Below, one piece after another: positions 15,644-20,674 of a DNA stretch of 20,674 nucleotides. Position 1 is the first letter of the stretch, and every line of letters begins with the position of its first letter. The translations under genes were made by a program, and so were the position numbers. The notes beneath the pieces were generated by a model. It ran no database searches, was not told where the DNA came from, and saw only the letters and a program-made list of their open reading frames with translations. Source of the DNA: an uncultured Prevotellaceae bacterium (GTDB taxonomy: Bacteria; Bacteroidota; Bacteroidia; Bacteroidales; Bacteroidaceae); assembly GCA_937893145.1 (NCBI GenBank), contig CALBJW010000021.1:1-20674 (forward strand), read 5' to 3'.

Positions 15644-16129
15644 ATGAATAGGTATTTAGACATAGAGTTGCTGGAGGAGGGCGAAAAGGTCAATACATAC
15701 TCGCCCAAGTTTCAGGGTGAAAAATTTAATGAGTTTGAGAAGTTTTTCTTGAGCGTTAAAGATAATCCTGAACTGGAGGATGATTTAAGCCAAATACTAT
15801 ATAGAATTGAAAAAATACAAGAAGATGGAGCTAACGATAGGCATTTTAGATATGAAGGAAAGAAAAGAGATAGAGTAAATGCAATACCCTCACATTTAGA
15901 AACCACACATCTAAGAGTTTATTGTATTGTTATAAATGAAAGCATTGTAATTTTGGGAAATGGAGGAATCAAACAATCACAAACTTACAATGAAGATCCT
16001 CTGCTAAATTCTTATGTTGAGCAACTACAAAAAATTGATTATCAAATAAAACAATTCCAAAACCAGAAGAGAATAAACATATCAGGCAAAGAATTAACAG
16101 GAGATTTGCATTTTTACATAAAGGATTAA
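15644..16129 (+). CDS. RelE/HigB-like toxin of a three-gene operon
   Basis: 161 aa, no signal peptide. The recognisable core is about 85-115: NAIPSHLETTHLRVYCIVIN followed by ESIVILGNGGIK. The LR-YC ... ILGNGGIK pattern occurs in Bacteroidales RelE/HigB-fold proteins that pair with an XRE regulator. Such toxins cut mRNA on the ribosome; that activity is inferred, and no catalytic set could be assigned with confidence. Residues 1-80 are acidic and helical, and the region after 120 is predicted helical (NSYVEQLQKIDYQIKQFQNQ). It is the first gene of the operon, in toxin-first (higBA-like) order, with 27 nt before the antitoxin gene. AT content is higher than in the secreted-protein genes upstream, consistent with acquisition. 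Confidence 0.65.
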   Translation: MNRYLDIELLEEGEKVNTYSPKFQGEKFNEFEKFFLSVKDNPELEDDLSQILYRIEKIQEDGANDRHFRYEGKKRDRVNAIPSHLETTHLRVYCIVINESIVILGNGGIKQSQTYNEDPLLNSYVEQLQKIDYQIKQFQNQKRINISGKELTGDLHFYIKD

Positions 16130-16156
16130 TCAACTCATTCAAACAAATCAAGAATT

Positions 16157-16531
16157 ATGAAAAAGAATGCTATGCTTGAGGAATATAGACGTAATCATAT
16201 TTCTCCCGAAATAAAGAAACAAGTAGATATGCAAGTTGGTGTCGCAAATCGTATTTACGAGATTTTAGAAGAAAGATGTATGTCGCAAAAAGACTTGGCT
16301 CATCTTCTTGGAAAGTCTGAAAATGAAGTAAGCAGATGGCTTAGTGGTACGCACAATATAACATTTGCTACTTTGGCAAAAATCTCTTGTGCATTAAATG
16401 AAGACATAATACACCCAACTCACAAACCGGTTGTGCTGAGTTTCACAATGAACAATAATGACAACTATACTTTTTCCTCTAATAAAGTTTTTAACATGAA
16501 GAAAGAAGAGGTATTCGTTGTGAATTATTAG
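16157..16531 (+). CDS. HigA-like XRE antitoxin with C-terminal extension
   Basis: 124 aa. Residues about 33-83 form a helix-turn-helix domain (YEILEERCMSQKDLAHLLGK, then SENEVSRWLSGTHNITFATL). The helical N-terminal 30 residues probably mediate dimerisation or toxin contact. After the domain comes a 35-residue tail (HKPVVLSFTMNNNDNYTFSS ... VFVVNY), hydrophobic and likely unstructured alone. In SecB-dependent TAC systems such a tail, the chaperone addiction region, makes antitoxin folding depend on the chaperone. The next gene is SecB-like, so that reading is attractive here. It would also repress the operon. The gene lies 27 nt after the toxin gene and 22 nt before the chaperone gene. Confidence 0.85.
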   Translation: MKKNAMLEEYRRNHISPEIKKQVDMQVGVANRIYEILEERCMSQKDLAHLLGKSENEVSRWLSGTHNITFATLAKISCALNEDIIHPTHKPVVLSFTMNNNDNYTFSSNKVFNMKKEEVFVVNY

Positions 16532-16553
16532 AGGTTGCTAAATACTTGATACG

Positions 16554-16937
16554 ATGGAAAAAGAAATTTCAAAATTTAATTTTACAGATTACAGAATTAC
16601 AAAATCACTTTTATGCCTGCACCCTGAAAAAGGAGAAGTTAGTTCACAATTAAAGGTGACATTTGCAATTCCTGACAATATTAGTGCAGAAGGTGGTCAT
16701 ATAGTCTATCCTTTGAACATAATAATCTGTGACGAGAATGGTGCTTTAGAAATAGAGGTTGGCATTGTAGGTAATTTTGTAATCGCAGAGGAATTAAAAG
16801 ATATTGAGTCTTTTATTAAGATCAATGCGCCAGCAATACTTTTTCCGTATGTGAGAGCACATGTGACAACACTTACGAGCATATCAGGAATAAAGCCGGT
16901 CATATTACCAACTCTAAATATGACTAAAGATAGATAA
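16554..16937 (+). CDS. SecB-like chaperone of the TAC operon
   Basis: 127 aa, against about 155 for E. coli SecB. The most telling segment is 94-123: AILFPYVRAHVTTLTSISGI, then KPVILPTLNM. It matches the SecB pattern of Phe-Pro-Tyr-x-Arg followed by a glycine turn and a leucine/proline stretch leading to the final strand. The alternating strands before it (SSQLKVTFAIP, ALEIEVGIVGNFVI) fit the SecB beta-sheet. SecB-type chaperones hold unfolded proteins. Encoded after a toxin and an XRE antitoxin, it is most simply a dedicated antitoxin chaperone, as in the Mycobacterium tuberculosis HigB1-HigA1-Rv1957 system. A general export role is less likely given its place. Hairpin copy 5 follows at 16981. 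Confidence 0.75.
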   Translation: MEKEISKFNFTDYRITKSLLCLHPEKGEVSSQLKVTFAIPDNISAEGGHIVYPLNIIICDENGALEIEVGIVGNFVIAEELKDIESFIKINAPAILFPYVRAHVTTLTSISGIKPVILPTLNMTKDR

Positions 16938-16980
16938 TACATTTACAAGCTTAACTTATATATCTATTTTTATATACTTG

Positions 16981-17011
16981 CAGGCTCGACAACGAAATGT
17001 TGTCGAGCCTG
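16981..17011. terminator. CAGGCTCGACAAC hairpin, copy 5, between convergent genes
   Basis: CAGGCTCGACAAC (16981-16993), GAAAT, GTTGTCGAGCCTG (16999-17011): a perfect 13-bp stem followed by TAATGTTTTT. It lies between the SecB-like gene and the converging ATPase gene and can terminate the TAC operon. Confidence 0.8.
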
Positions 17012-17124
17012 TAATGTTTTTGGGTATGAATGAAGGGGTGGGGGAGGTGAGGGAGCAGAGAATGGTAGGGAGAGCAAAGCGAGTGGACTCGATGATTCTG
17101 TAAACAAAGTGAACAAACTTGGGT

Positions 17125-18462
17125 TTATAAGTCTGTCAAAAGGAATGACATATATAAAGGTAGGGTTAGAATTTCATTGCTTCGACCTACATTATAATCG
17201 CCCACTTTCAATGCGTGAAATACATGGTATTTCTCTGGATGTTTGAGTAAGGTCTTCAACGATTTTGTATTGCCAGTCGTTGCCTTGCATTCTAATGGAT
17301 GGCATTCTCCCTTATAACGGATTATAAAGTCTATTTCTAAACTGTCTGGTTTCTGAAAGTAGTATAGTTTTCTGCCCATCTTGCCCAAGATGTCCGCAAG
17401 TACATTTTCGTAGATAGCTCCTTTGTAACTATGTAGATTACCTTTCAGAATATCTGCCTGTGTTCCGTCGTCAAGCATACTTATGAACAATCCTGTGTCT
17501 GCCATGTATATTTTGAAGCAATCTTGAATAGCATTTCCACTAAATGGCAGTTCGGGGGTGTATAGATTATAGCATCTGCGTACAATGCCGGCATCCTCTA
17601 TCCATTGCAAGCTGCCCACATATTCGCTACTTCTGGCTCCCTTGCGAACAACCGAATAGGTGAACTTTTTGTTGTCTCGACTCAGCTGGCGAGGTATGGA
17701 GTCAAAACATTCCCTGATTTTGGGTTTGTCTGTAGAACGCGCATACTTTACCATATCTGATTTGTACTCTTCTATTATTCCTCTTTGGATGGCAATCACT
17801 TGGTTCATGTCGTGCGTGTCGAAAAATGTTTGGACGGCTTCGGGCATTCCGCCAATCACGATGTATTGCAGAAGAAGTTCTCGCATTCTATTATGTATAG
17901 CAAGAGGAACAGGGGTTTCTTCTTGAAGGTTCTTGCGTAGCATATCAAAGATACCCTTCGGCATGTTGTTTGCCCAAAGCCATTCCTCAAAGTCCATAGG
18001 GTACATGTCAACAATCATTTCAAAGCCTACGGGTACAGAGGCTTCTTCTTCTTTTTTGAGTTGGTCATCGGATTTGTATCCATTAACCCCAAGCAGTGAA
18101 CCAGTGCATATAACATCATATCTGCCGTCTAACTTGAAGAATTTTAAGGAAGCACGTGCGCGTGGGCAGTTCTGGATCTCGTCAAAGATGATGCATGTTG
18201 TATTCGCTTCGAAATGAGCGTTGGGAATTGCCGCAGAAATCATGAGAGTTAGATAGTCAGTTTCGAGGGAGCCGCTGAAAAGTTCTGATAGATCCTCCTG
18301 TCTGTGAAAATCAAGGTATATGACATTTTTGTAGTTCTTTCTGGCAAAATCTAATACTGAACTTGTCTTTCCACATTGTCTGACTCCTTTAATGACCAAA
18401 GGCTTGTGATTGGGATTCTCTTTCCATCTTGCTAAGACTGATTCTATTTTTCTTTTGAACAT
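17125..18462 (-). CDS. AAA-family ATPase with DUF4143 domain
   Basis: 445 aa. Walker A is GVRQCGKT (26-33) and Walker B is CIIFDEIQNC (90-99), so ATP binding is well supported. The C-terminal DUF4143 region has a PD-(D/E)XK-like set, Asp378 (SLEIDFII) with Glu391 and Lys393 (PLECKAT), seen in many members. Such proteins are abundant, often strain-specific, and have no settled function in Bacteroidales; roles in defence or DNA binding have been suggested. The coding strand opposes its neighbours and no partner gene is attached. A -7-like box (minus TAACTTTG, plus 18581-18588) lies upstream, with a 22-nt direct repeat between it and the start codon. A 3' fragment of a closely related gene survives at 6431-6544. 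Confidence 0.9.
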   Translation of the reverse strand: MFKRKIESVLARWKENPNHKPLVIKGVRQCGKTSSVLDFARKNYKNVIYLDFHRQEDLSELFSGSLETDYLTLMISAAIPNAHFEANTTCIIFDEIQNCPRARASLKFFKLDGRYDVICTGSLLGVNGYKSDDQLKKEEEASVPVGFEMIVDMYPMDFEEWLWANNMPKGIFDMLRKNLQEETPVPLAIHNRMRELLLQYIVIGGMPEAVQTFFDTHDMNQVIAIQRGIIEEYKSDMVKYARSTDKPKIRECFDSIPRQLSRDNKKFTYSVVRKGARSSEYVGSLQWIEDAGIVRRCYNLYTPELPFSGNAIQDCFKIYMADTGLFISMLDDGTQADILKGNLHSYKGAIYENVLADILGKMGRKLYYFQKPDSLEIDFIIRYKGECHPLECKATTGNTKSLKTLLKHPEKYHVFHALKVGDYNVGRSNEILTLPLYMSFLLTDL

Positions 18463-18520
18463 ATTAGGATAGTGATTTGGAGTTTTGTACTGGGGTTAAG
18501 GTAACTTAATAATGTTTCAT

Positions 18521-18575
18521 TACACAAAATCGGGCGACTTTTTGCTCTTGGTTTACACAAAATCGGGCGACTTTT
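18521..18575 (-). promoter_or_regulatory. Direct repeat in the leader of the ATPase gene
   Basis: A 22-nt word containing AAAATCGGGCGACTTTT occurs at 18521-18542 and again at 18554-18575 (33-nt period). Both copies lie between the probable start of transcription and the start codon of the ATPase gene. The arrangement suggests an operator or an RNA target for feedback control. Confidence 0.65.
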
Positions 18576-18725
18576 GTGTGCAAAGTTACACTTTTTCCTT
18601 GATTTTATTCGAAGGAAATACCAAGAATCTTGTGAAAAATATAGAAATGCTTACTTTTTGCAGAGTAAAACAATAACATTTTCGGCTGGTAATAAACAAT
18701 AACATTCAAACATTCTATATATTCG

Positions 18726-18756
18726 CAGGCTCGATAACGAAATGTTGTCGAGCCTG
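18726..18756. terminator. CAGGCTCGACAAC hairpin, copy 6, without an upstream gene
   Basis: CAGGCTCGATAAC (18726-18738), GAAAT, GTTGTCGAGCCTG (18744-18756), then TTTGG. The preceding bases (CTGGTAATAAACAATA, CATTCAAA, TCTATATATTCG) match the end and 3' flank of the mini-protein genes, yet no such gene is present here. It lies between two divergent genes, so it is not doing a terminator's job for either. Confidence 0.7.
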
Positions 18757-18864
18757 TTTGGTAGTGGGTGGACTTTTGTGGTTTGAAATCAGTACTGAAA
18801 ATCTTGCTTAAAATAGAGGGGTGATATATATGGTGGTCGTCGTTGTGCTCCTCAAAATCCGCAG

Positions 18865-18900
18865 AAAATCCTTGCCAAAATGCGCTCGAGTACCTCGCTT
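18865..18900 (+). repeat. 36-nt dispersed repeat, copy B
   Basis: Complementary to 6769-6804 with one mismatch. Nearby words GATCGCTATGCTC (18922-18934) and CTAACCAAAATCC echo other parts of the 6637-6958 element, so a wider, rearranged family is likely. Confidence 0.75.
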
Positions 18901-19016
18901 CTCATGAGCGTTTTTGTGAAAGATCGCTATGCTCGACATCCTAACCAAAATCCAAAACAAGCATACGCTCCGCTTGTCCCACATCCTACTCCACAAACAA
19001 TAAATCTCCACAAAAG

Positions 19017-19048
19017 TTTGGAGGTATTGGAAAAATGTCGTACTTTTG
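19017..19048 (+). promoter_or_regulatory. Bacteroidetes promoter for the RAYT-like gene
   Basis: TTTG (19017-19020), a 20-nt gap, then TACTTTTG (19041-19048). A TTG inside this -7 box opens the frame but cannot be the start; ATG 19073 is used. Confidence 0.8.
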
Positions 19049-19072
19049 CAAGCAATCAGATACTCATATTCT

Positions 19073-20608
19073 ATGGCTCACCACACAAGGGAGGACTGCT
19101 TGAGGCTCGGAATACCGTTGGCGGAGACAGTGCATCGCTTTACGCGCAGGTCGTACTGGGAGGATTATTTTACTCCTGGTAGGTATGGTGTGACTATACA
19201 TCTTGTGCAGGATGAGGAGGGAAGGTATCTTGAGGATGCTATTCTCGGTAGAGTGGAGAGTGTGGTTGAGGGGTTGACGAAGGATGAGGTGGCAGCAGTG
19301 CCTGTAGGTAGGCGTACTGCTACTCGGCTTACAGATGTGGGGAGGATTGTGGATTGGAAAATGCATGAGATAGGACATTGGAAGAATGAGAGGCTTGTGA
19401 AGATGTTTTCTTCTTTGAAGCTTATCAATTATGTGGTGATGCCCACGCATGTACATTTTACTATAGAGATAACAAAGGCTCTTCCAAAGGTTATGCGGAG
19501 GGGGAGGGTGGTTCAGATTACTCTGAGCGACTTTGTGCGAGGATGGAAGCAGGGTACTTCGAGTGGGTATTACCGTTTGAAGGCTGGTGAGACGGTGGAG
19601 GAGATTGTGGCTAATCCCGATGCGCGTATGAAGGCATTGGCGAGTGGGGAGGAAGTGCCAGACTTTAAGCGCCCTTCGATATGGGAGAAGAATTATTGTG
19701 ATAAGATTCTGAATACTTATGATAAGTTGACAGGGTGGATAAGATATGTGGAGATGAACACTTACTTTTGGTGGATGAAGGATGTGCGCCCGCATTTGTT
19801 TGAACATCGGTTGCATGTGGCTATGAGGATGGGTGATGGTGAGGTGATGGATGTGAGCGCGTATGGATGCTTGTTCTTGTTGAGAAGGACGGAGAGGGTG
19901 CAGGTGATGTGCCATAGGCTTGCGAGGAAGGGTATGCTGACTCGGGAGGAGTGGGAAAGGTATGTGAGGATGTGGAAGGTGTTTGTGGAGGCTGGCGGCA
20001 TGAGAGTAGGTGGCTCAAACAATATTGTTAGAGGACATGGAGAGCGAGGAGGATATGGAGGGCATGAACATGGAGGATGTGGAGAGCAAGAGAGGTGGGG
20101 AGGACATGGAGAGCGAGGAGGCTGGACTATGGAGGAGGAGCGTGAGGCTCGGTCCTTGTTTGCGAGGGTGCGGAGCCGTTATGATAGGGACTGGTTGGTG
20201 AGTAGGAATGCGGACTGCGTATGTCCTATTCCATACGAGGAGACGGAGGCGTTCAGGAAGCAGAGGGAGGCGGTGCTGCATGAGGCTCGCTTTGGGGCTG
20301 TGCCTGTGTCGCCTACGGTGAGTGAGGGCGAAAAGTTGATAATGCAGGCGGTGATGGATGAGAACCTGCCTGTGATAAAGGTGAATAAGGAACCTTTCAC
20401 TGCAAGGAGGCATCCGAGCGATAGGGACAGAGTGCGATGTGCTGAGGGGTTGCTGTTGTGTGTAGGTCCTTGGGAGGTGCCTGAGGAGGAGCGCAATGGT
20501 GTGCCTGCCGATACTCTATATGCTAAGTTTCATAACCTTAATGATATGGCTGCGCGTATGTGTGGTGCTTTGGAGGAGATGAGGCTTGTGAAGGAGTATG
20601 TTGATTAG
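19073..20608 (+). CDS. Y1 / REP-associated transposase (RAYT)-like protein, extended
   Basis: 511 aa from ATG 19073. VVMPTHVHFTIEI holds the HxH pair (His126, His128) of Y1 HUH single-strand transposases, and KRPSIWEKNYCDKIL holds the likely nucleophile Tyr208. The following WIRYVEMNTYFWWMK corresponds to the YI--NP region of RAYT proteins. HUH enzymes of this type nick at hairpins, and RAYTs act on REP palindromes. The usual domain is about 150-220 residues; this protein adds about 260. That extension includes a Gly/His-rich repeat (about 320-350, GGHGERGG-type) and a C-terminal domain not recognised. Base use is G-rich on the coding strand, unlike the AT-rich TAC genes. No IS200-type ends were identified, so it is read as a domesticated or REP-linked protein. 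Confidence 0.8.
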   Translation: MAHHTREDCLRLGIPLAETVHRFTRRSYWEDYFTPGRYGVTIHLVQDEEGRYLEDAILGRVESVVEGLTKDEVAAVPVGRRTATRLTDVGRIVDWKMHEIGHWKNERLVKMFSSLKLINYVVMPTHVHFTIEITKALPKVMRRGRVVQITLSDFVRGWKQGTSSGYYRLKAGETVEEIVANPDARMKALASGEEVPDFKRPSIWEKNYCDKILNTYDKLTGWIRYVEMNTYFWWMKDVRPHLFEHRLHVAMRMGDGEVMDVSAYGCLFLLRRTERVQVMCHRLARKGMLTREEWERYVRMWKVFVEAGGMRVGGSNNIVRGHGERGGYGGHEHGGCGEQERWGGHGERGGWTMEEEREARSLFARVRSRYDRDWLVSRNADCVCPIPYEETEAFRKQREAVLHEARFGAVPVSPTVSEGEKLIMQAVMDENLPVIKVNKEPFTARRHPSDRDRVRCAEGLLLCVGPWEVPEEERNGVPADTLYAKFHNLNDMAARMCGALEEMRLVKEYVD

Positions 20609-20674
20609 AATGGAAAATCAAAATTAATTAAAAAAAAAACAATGCCCAGATAAACAATAATACCCAATAATATT
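20609..20674. other. AT-rich tail of the window
   Basis: 66 nt of A-rich DNA after the transposase stop, with no stem, promoter or ORF recognised. A continuing gene cannot be judged from here. Confidence 0.5.

Larger units (their letters stand above)
18463..19072. other. Intergenic region between divergent genes
   Basis: It holds a duplicated 22-nt repeat and probable promoter of the ATPase gene, hairpin copy 6 with a short stretch resembling the end of a mini-protein gene, a 36-nt dispersed repeat and the promoter of the transposase-like gene. No coding sequence is supported. Confidence 0.6.

Noticed and set aside
3693..18756. CRISPR array made of the recurring hairpin
   Set aside because: Copies are hundreds to thousands of bases apart, with genes rather than spacers between them, and no cas genes are present.
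19046..19072. TTG start of the RAYT-like gene at 19046
   Set aside because: It is inside the -7 box of the gene's own promoter.
19064..19915. 283-codon antisense ORF in the RAYT-like gene
   Set aside because: His/Pro/Ser/Leu-rich shadow produced by the G-rich coding strand.

Overview
The window looks like accessory chromosome of a Prevotella-type Bacteroidales. Most genes are preceded by the Bacteroidetes promoter pattern (TTTG/TTG about 19-20 nt upstream of TAnnTTTG). The DNA is AT-rich, intergenic spaces are long, and four secreted proteins end in the glycine/lysine-rich C-terminal tail (IYN-AG---- ... K---VK/LNK) common in Prevotella exported proteins.

Layout. 1-1850: a secreted CTD protein, a 52-aa mini-protein and a strong terminator. 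1929-3080: a periplasmic DUF4105/Lnb-N-type protein with a membrane anchor. 3212-3666: an intact HipB antitoxin gene next to a hipA gene reduced by internal deletion. 3764-4654 (-): an Rpn/PD-(D/E)XK nuclease. 4655-5841: 1.2 kb of non-coding DNA rich in direct and inverted repeats. 5842-6274: an MNT nucleotidyltransferase with an overlapping 52-aa ORF. 6275-7244: relic DNA with a 3' fragment of a DUF4143 ATPase gene and a 322-bp MITE-like element. 7245-9208, 9534-10696 and 10887-15412: three more secreted protein plus mini-protein cassettes, the last carrying a 1436-aa multidomain GH30-like glycosidase. 15644-16937: a three-gene operon read as a toxin-antitoxin-chaperone (TAC) system with a SecB-like chaperone. 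17125-18462 (-): a full-length DUF4143 AAA ATPase. 19073-20608: a Y1/REP-associated transposase (RAYT)-like protein.

Three threads stand out. First, four cassettes of the form 'secreted CTD protein then about 55-aa cytosolic-looking mini-protein' share the mini-protein signature MKK-Y--P ... LSKER--VDFS-(D/E)----(W/F). The middle two share a 212-nt block of perfect identity, suggesting very recent duplication or conversion. Second, a 31-nt hairpin (CAGGCTCGAYAAC-5 nt-GTTGTCGAGCCTG), often with a conserved 5' flank, occurs six times at the ends of unrelated genes. One copy lies near the RAYT gene beside a short stretch resembling the end of a mini-protein gene. Third, the window carries several defence or addiction-type modules, some complete (TAC) and some decayed (hipBA, possibly MNT/HEPN), as expected for a genomic island.

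Assignments rest on reading the sequence and remembered family motifs; no database search was run.
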